Virus record (IMG/VR): IMGVR_UViG_3300021368_000782
Location: 1 to 61,454 of that record
DNA from: a virus
Length of the DNA: 61,454 bases
Reading direction: 5' to 3' (one strand)
Shown: in pieces, positions 23,069 to 31,286 of the stretch
Layout: each line of letters opens with the position of its first letter
Numbering within the stretch: position 1 is the stretch's first letter
The notes under the pieces: generated by a model
The model's database searches: none
Told to the model about the DNA's origin: nothing
Seen by the model: the letters and a program-made list of their open reading frames with translations, nothing else
Program-made: the position numbers and the translations under genes

Positions 23069-24784
23069 ATGCCTGAAGCACTGGGAAAATTAACATACTC
23101 AACTCTTAAACGAAGAGCCGGAAGAACTGATAAATTCCTTGAGAAACTCAGGGAAGGGGAGGATTTTGTTTTTACTGACGGTACTGCATCAAAATTAGAT
23201 GGTGTCATTGTTGGTACTGGTACTGGAACCACATATACAAAAGATGATACCGAAACATTAAAAGTAATTTTTGATAATAACGATAAACTAACTTTAAAAT
23301 TAAAAGTTGGTGCTTCAACAAAAGCTTTTGGTACTCTTGCAAAAACAGCAGAATTTGGTGGACAATCTTCTAGTTCTTCTTCAGCAGCAGTTGGAGGAAA
23401 AGTAACTGAAGTTCTTAGTGAAATTGGATTTTGTTTTTACTATGCACTACAAGAAAATGGTCATTTAGATGATTACAATTTGGAAGTGTGGTCTACAGTA
23501 AATAATGTAGCTACATTTAAATCACTATGTTCGACATATAGTGGTGTTCCAAAAATGTTGAAGTTTCAATATAAAGATGTAAAAGATATTAATGCTAGAA
23601 TTGGAACCATGTATTCCTTTTTGAAGGATCATGGTTGGGATGAAGTCTTAAGAACTCAGGTAAGTGCCTTTAAAAGGAAATATCCATCTGTAAATTCTAG
23701 TTATTATCTTGCTAGACCTTCTGCAATACCAGATGCATTCAATCCGTATTCTACATATAGATTGATTAGTGGTACTGTGAAAGACTATGCAGGATTGTCT
23801 AGAGCTATTGGCGAAGATAAATGGAATCCAGCTGATTTCTGGATCTTCAATGATAAAGGTATAAGATTTATGCGTCAGTGGAATGATAAATCGAAACGAC
23901 TAAGAAGTTTGAGGACAGAGAACTATAGCGTTAGTTATATGAATCTTGTTAATAAACAATTAATTAATTTGTATAGACAAGGTTTAGTATATCCAGTTTC
24001 TCTGAAGAGAACATCTGGCACTCCGAATATCAAGGAAATTAATAGTGGAAGAGATGAGATATCTCAAATTGTGGAGTATGATAGAGTCGAACTTTCAAAT
24101 ACAAATTTGGATGTTCAGATTTATTTCACTGTTAAAACTTATGAAGAGAGATCTTTAATATCTACCAAAAATTTGAAAGCAAAAATGAAAACCAAAGCAG
24201 GTGGTTTTCGACTTGAATTAGAGGAAGCTGCTGGTGGTTCTGCAAGACATGGATCTATTGGTATGGGATTGCAGGAATTTATTATCAAAGACACATCTGA
24301 TCAAGGAATTAAAAGACTGGATGATATCAGGGGAGACGCAAAGTATAATAATATAAGAAATGAATTCCCAACCAGAGGTAATAGACACTGGTTGGGGACA
24401 ACTGACTATATTTCATCTAGAAATATTGAAACACTGATTCCGTATTTAAGTGAATTGATGTCTGAAGTTAATTCTACTGGAGCCGATATTGGTGCATTTA
24501 CTAATAAGTATTCTGGATCTGAACAAATTGGAACAAAGATTGGCGCTGCAGAACTTGCAGTATCAATCGCCAAAATTGTGAATAGATATTCTAGAGATAT
24601 TGTTATGGAAAATTTATACAATGCAGCTGGATCACAGGGTATTGCAGCTGGTGTATCTCAGTCACAATTAGATAGGAGAAGACAACTATTGGGAATGTCG
24701 GAAGACGATGTTATCACAATTGTTAACGATACAAAGGCACTGAACGCAGTCTTTCAGGCTGGGTTCCATTTAAAAATTATGTGA
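23069..24784 (+). CDS. Unknown 571-residue protein
   Basis: I do not recognise a characterised family. The N-terminal 90 residues are beta-rich with a GTGTGTTYTKDDTETLKVIF turn, followed by KAFGTLAKTAEFGG, a segment I recall from other large-phage proteins of unknown role, and a serine run. The remainder is mixed alpha/beta with no clear catalytic motif. Start ATG 23069 directly follows a terminator. It precedes the ligase-like nucleotidyltransferase and may belong to the same module. Confidence 0.6.
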   Translation: MPEALGKLTYSTLKRRAGRTDKFLEKLREGEDFVFTDGTASKLDGVIVGTGTGTTYTKDDTETLKVIFDNNDKLTLKLKVGASTKAFGTLAKTAEFGGQSSSSSSAAVGGKVTEVLSEIGFCFYYALQENGHLDDYNLEVWSTVNNVATFKSLCSTYSGVPKMLKFQYKDVKDINARIGTMYSFLKDHGWDEVLRTQVSAFKRKYPSVNSSYYLARPSAIPDAFNPYSTYRLISGTVKDYAGLSRAIGEDKWNPADFWIFNDKGIRFMRQWNDKSKRLRSLRTENYSVSYMNLVNKQLINLYRQGLVYPVSLKRTSGTPNIKEINSGRDEISQIVEYDRVELSNTNLDVQIYFTVKTYEERSLISTKNLKAKMKTKAGGFRLELEEAAGGSARHGSIGMGLQEFIIKDTSDQGIKRLDDIRGDAKYNNIRNEFPTRGNRHWLGTTDYISSRNIETLIPYLSELMSEVNSTGADIGAFTNKYSGSEQIGTKIGAAELAVSIAKIVNRYSRDIVMENLYNAAGSQGIAAGVSQSQLDRRRQLLGMSEDDVITIVNDTKALNAVFQAGFHLKIM

Positions 24785-24786
24785 CC

Positions 24787-24815
24787 TTGACAAAACGCTA
24801 AAAGTCTGGTAGGAT
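24787..24815 (+). promoter_or_regulatory. Sigma-70-type promoter
   Basis: TTGACA and TAGGAT are 17 bases apart, two bases after the upstream stop. It would drive the 24822 gene, leaving almost no untranslated leader (transcription start near 24822). Confidence 0.55.
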
Positions 24816-24821
24816 ACAGTC

Positions 24822-26012
24822 ATGGCAAAAAACACTCACCTCGAACACTTAGAAGACGACATCCTCAACAATGGTAGTGAGGGTGGTAAAGCTGCTGTCG
24901 CTTTCTTGAGATCTCTTGGGGACATGCTATCTCAGGGTGACGGTAGGATGAAAGTTACTACTAAATGGGATGGAGCTCCTGCTATTATATGTGGGACTGA
25001 CCCAACAGCTAATGTATTTTTCGTTGGTAATAAATCTGTTTTTGCAAAAACATCACCTAAAGTTTGTTATAATGATGCAATCGTAGACAAGTATTATCCC
25101 GCTAGTGGATTGAATTCCATCTTAAAAGATTGTTTGAAGTATCTTTCAAAATTGAATATCGAAGGTGTAATTCAAGGAGACTTACTTTTTACTGAAAATA
25201 CAAAAACAATTGCTACTATTGGCGGAAAACGCTGTGTAGTATTTCAACCAAACACTATTACATATGCAATCCCGCTTGATACAGAACTTGGTCAACGTGT
25301 TAACTCTTCTAAAATTGGCATTGTTTTCCATACCACTTATAATGGTTCTTCTCTTCAAGGGATGTCTGCAGGATTTGGTGTCGATGTATCTCCGTATCAG
25401 GGACATGATGATATTGCTGTGTTCTCTTCCGACTTCAGTGACGCAAGTGGTTCTGCAAATTTCAATATGGCGGAACTGAGAACTTTTAACATGTCTATCA
25501 ATAAGGCAGAAGGTTCTCTGAAACAAGCATCTAGATTCCTGGATGCAATGGCTGGTACTGATCGCTATTCTTTCAACGTTATCTTCAAACAGTTTTTCAA
25601 TACTTATATTCGCGCTGGTAGGTCTATTCCTTCTGTTAATACTGTGGTTGCAGATTTTGCTGCATACTATGAAAAACTCATGGACACTGAGATCCAGAAG
25701 AAGAAAACTGACTCTGCAAAGAACAAGTGGATCAAAGTTAAAACAGATGGTTTGAAGTTTATCGCTGCAAACAAACAGTCTATCTACATGACTGCTGCAT
25801 CTTATAAGAACTTGACTGCAGCAAAACTGATTGTGATCCGCAAACTAGAGAAAGTCAAGGACATTGGTACGTTCTTGAAGGACGGAAATGGATATAAAGT
25901 TACCGCACCAGAAGGTTTCGTTGCGATTAAATCTGGTCGTGCTATGAAATTAGTTGATAGACTTGAGTTCTCGGTTGCGAACTTCACGGTGGACAAAAAT
26001 TGGGACAAATAA
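24822..26012 (+). CDS. Ligase/nucleotidyltransferase-superfamily-like protein
   Basis: This 396-residue protein shows the ordered motifs of the covalent nucleotidyltransferase (DNA/RNA ligase and capping enzyme) superfamily. Motif I is KWDG (residues 48-51, lysine as AMP acceptor), a motif III-like segment is VIQGDLLF (116-123), motif IV is EGFVAIK (364-370) and motif V is MKLV (375-378). A helical insertion separates motifs III and IV. Many phage relatives are labelled as of unknown function. The call is by motif pattern only. It sits directly before an NMNAT-like gene. Confidence 0.55.
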   Translation: MAKNTHLEHLEDDILNNGSEGGKAAVAFLRSLGDMLSQGDGRMKVTTKWDGAPAIICGTDPTANVFFVGNKSVFAKTSPKVCYNDAIVDKYYPASGLNSILKDCLKYLSKLNIEGVIQGDLLFTENTKTIATIGGKRCVVFQPNTITYAIPLDTELGQRVNSSKIGIVFHTTYNGSSLQGMSAGFGVDVSPYQGHDDIAVFSSDFSDASGSANFNMAELRTFNMSINKAEGSLKQASRFLDAMAGTDRYSFNVIFKQFFNTYIRAGRSIPSVNTVVADFAAYYEKLMDTEIQKKKTDSAKNKWIKVKTDGLKFIAANKQSIYMTAASYKNLTAAKLIVIRKLEKVKDIGTFLKDGNGYKVTAPEGFVAIKSGRAMKLVDRLEFSVANFTVDKNWDK

Positions 26013-26043
26013 ATAATATGGTAGAAACCATTTGAGGTTTTGG

Positions 26044-27309
26044 ATGAAGTCGTTTAGCAATTTTTTCGGTGAGGCTCGTACCAAAGCAGGAAAGGAAGCT
26101 GAGAAGAAGGGTTTAGTTCACACAGGTAAAGGATATTACGCCGATAAGAATGGTGCTATTGTCGCCAAAGCTGAAGGTGGTGAAAGACTAGTCAATCTTT
26201 CTGCGAAAGAAAAAGCAAGTCTAAAGAACGGATCTCCTTTGATGCCTCCGCAATCTGCTGCGGATGTAGAAACGATGCAACAGATGGCGTCTGGTCTTCA
26301 GTCAGTGAAGGGTGGACAAGAACAACCTGCAGCCGAAGAAGAACCCAAAGCGGAAAAAGAAAAAGGTGATGAGGAAGAAGCACTAGTACCTCGTAATGAG
26401 GGTGGTGGTGAAATCGTCATTACTTTTGGTCGCTTCAATCCACCTCACGTTGGACATGAAAAACTCATCAATAGAGTTGCTGATGAAGCACATTCTAGTG
26501 GTGCAGACTATATGATCTACCCAAGTCATTCAAACGATCCTAAAAAGAATCCTCTGGATTTTGGAACTAAGTTGAATGCCATGCAACACATGTTCCCTAG
26601 TCACGCTTCTAACATTGCAAATGATCCGCAAAACGGAAGAAACATTTTTGATGTTCTGAAGAATCTACATGCACAGGGATATGATAATGTGAAGGTTGTC
26701 GTTGGTGATGACCGTGTAAAAGAGTTTACGAATATGACTTCCAAATATAATGGGAAGACATACAACTTTGGTAAACTTGACGTTGTAAGTGCTGGAGAAA
26801 GAGATCCTGATTCTGATGATGTAGAAGGTATGTCTGCATCTAAGATGAGAAAAGCGGCAATGGAAAATGACTATGACGCTTTTAAGAAAGGTCTACCTAA
26901 AGATATGGCATCGAAGGAAGCAAAAGCAATCTACATGCAGTTGCGTCGTTCAATGAATATCGATGAACAAACTTGGGAAGTTGCTCCTAAGTTGGAGGAA
27001 GAAAATCTCCGCGAAGCATATCGCAACGGTGAAATCTTCAATGTAAATGACATTGTAGAGAACCTCAACACTGGTGTAATCGGCAGAATTATTACCCGTG
27101 GTACAAACTATGTCATCGTAGTTGATGAGGAAAACAGAGTCTTCCGCAACTGGATCAAAGATCTTATGGAAGTCCATTGGGAGATCGGTACTGATGAATA
27201 CCGCAATGCAGTGATGGCATTGACTCCTGGTCAACCTGTGGTTGATTTTACAAAAAACAAAATCACACTAAATAGTAAAAAAACGAGCAAAAAGAATGGA
27301 CTTAAATAA
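26044..27309 (+). CDS. NMNAT-like nucleotidyltransferase with capsid-targeting-like N-terminus
   Basis: This 421-residue multidomain protein starts at ATG 26044 with a GAGG upstream. Residues 1-20 (MKSFSNFFGEARTKAGKEAE) resemble the T4 internal-protein capsid-targeting sequence, MKTYQEFIAE followed by ARVGAGK in IPIII. After a charged linker (about 85-115) comes a HIGH-type nucleotidyltransferase domain: VITFGRFNPPHVGHEKLI and, later, GMSASKMRKAA. This resembles NadR/NMN adenylyltransferases. A C-terminal small beta domain (GVIGRIITRGTNYVIVVDEE) follows. Substrate is unproven. Confidence 0.7.
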   Translation: MKSFSNFFGEARTKAGKEAEKKGLVHTGKGYYADKNGAIVAKAEGGERLVNLSAKEKASLKNGSPLMPPQSAADVETMQQMASGLQSVKGGQEQPAAEEEPKAEKEKGDEEEALVPRNEGGGEIVITFGRFNPPHVGHEKLINRVADEAHSSGADYMIYPSHSNDPKKNPLDFGTKLNAMQHMFPSHASNIANDPQNGRNIFDVLKNLHAQGYDNVKVVVGDDRVKEFTNMTSKYNGKTYNFGKLDVVSAGERDPDSDDVEGMSASKMRKAAMENDYDAFKKGLPKDMASKEAKAIYMQLRRSMNIDEQTWEVAPKLEEENLREAYRNGEIFNVNDIVENLNTGVIGRIITRGTNYVIVVDEENRVFRNWIKDLMEVHWEIGTDEYRNAVMALTPGQPVVDFTKNKITLNSKKTSKKNGLK

Positions 27310-28954
27310 GTATTCTTCATATCTTTCACTCGATCCTTCTGCACTCTATGCTGCACAAAGATTGGTAGAAAGAGTTGTTAGATATCATGGCGAGGAATAT
27401 GAAGCCATGGTTCAGGAACTAGAGGAGTCTCTACATGGCAAGACTCTAGAATATGCAATGGAACTCTTCGAGGAGAGAATTGCTGAAGGTCTAGAGTACA
27501 TGGGTGTAAAGATTGCCTTCAATGGTAAGACTTACAGTGCTCCTACTGTTGGACTCTATGGTGTTAAATCGAAACCAGAAATTAAAGCTGGTATCAAAGC
27601 AAAGGTTCTCGCGAGAAACGAAAGAGAACAGAAAGAAGAATACGAAGTCTCTCTTGCTGACAAGAAAGGTAATACTCAGGCTTATAAGAACTATAAGGCT
27701 GGTATGAAAAATAAGTTGACTGGTAAACCTCTATACAAAGCAGGTAAAGGTGTTGAAGAAGCACTTGATCCTGTAGGTCAGGAAGACGGTGATGTCAACA
27801 ACGACGGTAAGAAGGACAAGACCGATAAGTATCTGAAGAATCGTCGTCGTGCAATCAGCAAGGCAATTGCTGCTAAAGAAGAACATGAAATCGAAGCACT
27901 GGTTGATTACTTTGTAACTGAACAGATCGCTAAGAGTCCAGAAGAACTCGACGAGATCATGTTTGAGATCGATGAGGAGCATACCGAGTACTTCCTTGAG
28001 AAAGCAATGGAACTCAAGGGTAAGAAGAAAGGTAATGTAATCATCAATCCTAAGACGGAGAAGATGCAAGAAGAGGAACAGTCTGGTCAAGAAAAGACTC
28101 AACTTGCAAATCAAAAGAGAATGATGGCGAAGAAACATATGATGGATCGCCAGAAGATGCAACTCAAGAAACAGGGTAAACTCAACGTCAACGCTGAAAG
28201 TGTTGAGATGGTTAATGAGGTAGATTACTCTGGTACTCCTGCGAAGAATGATGCTGAGTCTGAGAAGGCAAAACAGTATCCTACGTTCGCTGAACTGAAA
28301 GCAAAACTTGCACAAGCAGGTGATCCTGCAAAGGGAATTCCTGCTGATACTCAACTACCACAGACTTCTTTGAAGAAGGAAGAGGTAGAAGATATCGAAG
28401 AACTCTATAAGGGTAAGCACGGTCAGTCTGAGAAAGAGTATCAAGACTCACGTTCTGATGCAGGTAAGATGGTCTCTGGTGATTCCAAGGGTAGTGGTGC
28501 AAATTATTCTTATAAAGCAAAGAATACTGGACCTAATCCTGCTGGAGGTTCTAAGAAACCACAAGGTCAAGCTCGCATGGGTGCCAAAGATAGAGAGTAT
28601 CTTAAGTATCGCAAGGCAAACCTGAAGGCGAAGAAGGAAGAGTTTGAGATGGATGAGGCAACTTATCCTCAGGATTTCAAAGGTGGTCCTGTAGCAAAAA
28701 AGAAAACAGGTAAACCCAATGCTCAGGGTGACTATGGTAAGAAGGACATCAATGAAGAAGATGCAGATCGTTTGAGAGATCAACGCATGGAACGTGGTGG
28801 TGTTGATGGTAATACCAATTACAGAAAACCAGCAAAGTTCGCATCTGGTCCTTCTAAGAAAAAGTATGACGGTATGTCCGCACTCGATAGAGTGAAGTCA
28901 GATATTCGCGCCAAGTATGGTAAGGGTGCGATTATGGATACTAAGAAGAAGTGA
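27296..28954 (+). CDS. Highly charged protein with a dockerin-type EF-hand loop
   Basis: This 552-residue, lysine/glutamate-rich protein overlaps the NMNAT-like gene by 14 bases. Residues 166-177 form a canonical EF-hand/dockerin calcium loop (GDVNNDGKKDKTD) with acidic or polar residues at positions 1, 3, 5, 9 and 12. Much of the rest is predicted helical or disordered, with Met/Lys/Gln-rich stretches (MMAKKHMMDRQKMQLKKQG). The composition suggests an internal head, scaffold-like or packaged protein (inference). Confidence 0.65.
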   Translation: MDLNKYSSYLSLDPSALYAAQRLVERVVRYHGEEYEAMVQELEESLHGKTLEYAMELFEERIAEGLEYMGVKIAFNGKTYSAPTVGLYGVKSKPEIKAGIKAKVLARNEREQKEEYEVSLADKKGNTQAYKNYKAGMKNKLTGKPLYKAGKGVEEALDPVGQEDGDVNNDGKKDKTDKYLKNRRRAISKAIAAKEEHEIEALVDYFVTEQIAKSPEELDEIMFEIDEEHTEYFLEKAMELKGKKKGNVIINPKTEKMQEEEQSGQEKTQLANQKRMMAKKHMMDRQKMQLKKQGKLNVNAESVEMVNEVDYSGTPAKNDAESEKAKQYPTFAELKAKLAQAGDPAKGIPADTQLPQTSLKKEEVEDIEELYKGKHGQSEKEYQDSRSDAGKMVSGDSKGSGANYSYKAKNTGPNPAGGSKKPQGQARMGAKDREYLKYRKANLKAKKEEFEMDEATYPQDFKGGPVAKKKTGKPNAQGDYGKKDINEEDADRLRDQRMERGGVDGNTNYRKPAKFASGPSKKKYDGMSALDRVKSDIRAKYGKGAIMDTKKK

Positions 28955-28994
28955 TACTAAATAGTGTGGCTCGCAATATTTGAGGCACACTATT

Positions 28995-29198
28995 ATGTTA
29001 TCTTTCTTACTACCATTCGCATACAAAATTGTTGACGCTGCAGTTGCCAAAATCCCTGATGATGAGGAACTGGGCGAAAAACTACTTGACATTTGCTTAC
29101 TCATTCTGGGTAAAGCAGTCAAACTGACAAAGACTGATATGGATGATCAGCTTTTAGAAGCTGTCACCAAAGCAATCAAAACACGCGAGGAAGCGTGA
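28995..29198 (+). CDS. Small helical protein, 67 residues
   Basis: A GAGG lies 10 bases before ATG 28995; a CTAAATA late-type motif is upstream at about 28957. The product begins MLSFLLPFAYKIVDAAVAKI and is wholly helical with an acidic centre. It is followed at once by a terminator. No recognised family. Confidence 0.65.
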   Translation: MLSFLLPFAYKIVDAAVAKIPDDEELGEKLLDICLLILGKAVKLTKTDMDDQLLEAVTKAIKTREEA

Positions 29199-29201
29199 TC
29201 T

Positions 29202-29223
29202 AGGGGGCATACGCCCCCTTTTG
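29202..29223 (+). terminator. Rho-independent terminator
   Basis: GGGGGC and GCCCCC form a perfect stem with an ATA-type loop, followed by TTTTG. It closes the 24822-29198 transcription unit. Confidence 0.85.
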
Positions 29224-29224
29224 T

Positions 29225-29232
29225 TATAAATA
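29225..29232 (+). promoter_or_regulatory. T4-type late promoter TATAAATA
   Basis: An exact TATAAATA late box lies 34 bases upstream of the Ig-domain virion gene, immediately after a terminator. This is the expected layout for a late, gp55/gp33/gp45-dependent start. Confidence 0.7.
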
Positions 29233-29265
29233 AATTATAGGAATACAAACTTATAAGGAAGTCCA

Positions 29266-30051
29266 ATGGCAATTTACGGAACAATCGATGCCGCAACTTT
29301 TGCAAACAATGTAGGTGTCACCTCTGGTGATGCTACCGTCACTAAGAACGCTGCTGACACAGTTGCGGAAGGTGATGTCCTTGAATTGGGTGGAGTTGCT
29401 TACATCGTAAGAACAGTTACTAGTACTACTGCAATCGAACTGCATAAAGCATATGCAGGTTCTACCAACAATGCCCTCTCTGGTGCAGTTCGTAGAACTC
29501 CTCCTAAGTCGGTTGCTGAGTTTGTCGTCAAAGGTGGCGACAGCAACACTGACTGGCAAATGATTTTTGTTGACACCACCGAGAGAGATGTTGCATCTAA
29601 CAAATCTCGTGGTATCACTGGTCCTGGTTGGTGGTTGTACAGATCGTACACTGATGTATCGGGTAGAACCCGTCATAAAGCAGAATGTCTCGCATTCGTT
29701 CACGCAACTGCTGCTGCAGCCGGTGACGACGCTGATGACACCATCGTGGCAGACGTGCTCGAAACGATTACGATCGGCACTCAACCTGCTAACCAGACCA
29801 CTTCTTCTGGTGCTGCAACCTTCACTGTTGCTGCAACTGTCGATCAGTCTGGTACTCTTGCATATCAGTGGCAGAAGAGAACCAGTTCTGGTGGTAGATT
29901 CTCCAACGTCTCTGGTGCAACTAGTGCATCTCTCGCGTTGACTGGTCAAACCGCCGCTGCTGATGGTAATCAGTATCGCGTTAAGATTACCACCTCTAAG
30001 GGTGCTGCAGAAGTTACATCTAGTGTCGCAACCTTGACCTTCGGTTCTTGA
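29266..30051 (+). CDS. Virion protein with C-terminal Ig-like domain
   Basis: The 261-residue product has an N-terminal beta-rich domain (residues 1-150, including GPGWWLYRSYTDVSGRTRHK) and an Ig-like fold at about 165-261, with the typical tryptophan in TLAYQWQKR and the tyrosine-corner motif GNQYRVKIT. Ig-like domains decorate capsids and tails of T4-like phages. An exact late promoter precedes it and AAGGAAG is the ribosome-binding site. It is probably a capsid or tail decoration protein. Confidence 0.7.
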   Translation: MAIYGTIDAATFANNVGVTSGDATVTKNAADTVAEGDVLELGGVAYIVRTVTSTTAIELHKAYAGSTNNALSGAVRRTPPKSVAEFVVKGGDSNTDWQMIFVDTTERDVASNKSRGITGPGWWLYRSYTDVSGRTRHKAECLAFVHATAAAAGDDADDTIVADVLETITIGTQPANQTTSSGAATFTVAATVDQSGTLAYQWQKRTSSGGRFSNVSGATSASLALTGQTAAADGNQYRVKITTSKGAAEVTSSVATLTFGS

Positions 30052-30068
30052 TAATTTGATTTTATAAT

Positions 30069-30431
30069 ATGAAGTTTAATGAGTTGAATGAGGATAACTT
30101 TCTGTTATTCGCTATAAAACATTATGACAACCCACAATGTGCCACGAAAGATGACTTCTATGAAGATCTGAAACGTTTTAAGTACATCAAGAGACTGTTC
30201 AAAAGATACGTCAAAACTGGTGTACTTAAAACTCATCTTTTATTGAATCACATTATTGTTGTTTATAACATCTTTGGTGATGCTGGTACTCCTCTCTTGT
30301 TTTTTAAACTAGAGTCTGAGTACTGGTCTCCGCTAAAGTCTTTTATGGTGTATCTTGATCGTATGGGTGATCAAGATTTGACTCAGGTTAACGTTGATGA
30401 ACACTGTTTGGAAGAGTTGAAGAAGATATGA
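30069..30431 (+). CDS. Conserved protein, 120 residues
   Basis: This helical protein begins MKFNELNEDNFLLFAIKHYD and ends in an acidic helix. The hydrophobic core (HLLLNHIIVVYNIFGDAG) looks like a compact helical fold rather than a membrane segment. I recall similar proteins near virion genes of cyanophages. It overlaps the next gene by four bases. Function unknown. Confidence 0.65.
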   Translation: MKFNELNEDNFLLFAIKHYDNPQCATKDDFYEDLKRFKYIKRLFKRYVKTGVLKTHLLLNHIIVVYNIFGDAGTPLLFFKLESEYWSPLKSFMVYLDRMGDQDLTQVNVDEHCLEELKKI

Positions 30432-30871
30432 CAATTGCAAACTCTGCTGGTAATGGTGGATTCTCGGGTTCGGCGAATGCTGCAGGACCCACTGCTGGTT
30501 ATGATCCAGTGATTGATTTTAGAAAAAAGGTTCCCAGAAGATTACCAAAACCTTATCGTGATGCTATGAGAGATGAGCAGAAGAAGACTAAGAAATTGAG
30601 AGAGATGGTTAGAAACCATCAGATGAAACAACTTAATGAAAGCGGTGGTAAGGTAATCGACCAACTCAAAAAACTAGTTCACGGTGGTGAATCTGGTGCA
30701 ATTACATTTGACTCGGGTGAGAAGATGCAGATGAACCCTGCTGCTGCATCTAAATTAGTAGACTTATACAGAAATTTAAATGCAAGTAACAGAGTGAAGA
30801 TGATTAAAACTATTAATAGTTCATCTTCTGGTCTTGTTAAGATACAACAATTCGCTGACTCAAGAGGATAA
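30428..30871 (+). CDS. Virion-associated-like protein, 147 residues
   Basis: The glycine/alanine-rich N-terminus (ANSAGNGGFSGSANAAG) is followed by a basic stretch (RKKVPRRLPKPYRDAM) and a helical C-terminal half with KIQQFADSRG at its end. The layout suggests a structural or internal protein. Four-base overlap with the preceding gene; family unknown. Confidence 0.6.
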   Translation: MTIANSAGNGGFSGSANAAGPTAGYDPVIDFRKKVPRRLPKPYRDAMRDEQKKTKKLREMVRNHQMKQLNESGGKVIDQLKKLVHGGESGAITFDSGEKMQMNPAAASKLVDLYRNLNASNRVKMIKTINSSSSGLVKIQQFADSRG

Positions 30872-30875
30872 GACA

Positions 30876-31286
30876 ATGGCCTTCGGTCTGGGAAAAATAC
30901 AAGTCCTAGAATCCAAATTAGATATCTACGAAGATCTTTCTAGAGAAATGCTTTCTAGGTTAGAGAATGCTGTAGATAAAATTTCGGAGAATAGTAATCG
31001 TGTTGCTCTTGTTCTTGAAAGACATGAGGCAAGATTGGACGAAGGCGAAAGAACTAATGAAGCGATCATGAAGTTGGTCGAAAGAGTTGAAGAGAAGATT
31101 GATAAGGTAGAAGATAGAGTCAATCAACTCTCAAGATTCAGATGGATATCGATCGGTATCGGTACTGCTGCAGTTGTAATCTTGAAGTCATCAGAACTCT
31201 TTGGAACTATCCTGTCACTTCCACAAAAACAATTGACAAACTCAACCATCTATGGTAGCATACCAACAGTCGGTCGCATTATGTAA
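30876..31286 (+). CDS. Coiled-coil protein with C-terminal membrane helix
   Basis: ATG 30876 follows AGAGGATAAGAC. The 136-residue product has a long coiled coil (about residues 15-90, with heptad repeats such as KLVERVEEKIDKVEDRVNQL) and a hydrophobic helix at about 93-112. The topology resembles small spanin or membrane-anchor proteins, but no lysis genes are adjacent. It overlaps the primase start by one base. Confidence 0.65.
   Translation: MAFGLGKIQVLESKLDIYEDLSREMLSRLENAVDKISENSNRVALVLERHEARLDEGERTNEAIMKLVERVEEKIDKVEDRVNQLSRFRWISIGIGTAAVVILKSSELFGTILSLPQKQLTNSTIYGSIPTVGRIM

Noticed and set aside
23381-23410. Possible tandem repeat at the serine run of the 571-residue protein
   Set aside because: It is only a short run of TCT/TCA serine codons, not a mobile or regulatory repeat.
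27731-28354. 207-residue minus-strand ORF opposite the charged EF-hand protein
   Set aside because: Leucine/cysteine/phenylalanine-rich shadow caused by the Lys/Glu-rich codons on the plus strand.
29251-29949. 232-residue minus-strand ORF opposite the Ig-domain gene
   Set aside because: Serine/arginine/threonine-rich shadow of the highly biased coding strand; no start signals.
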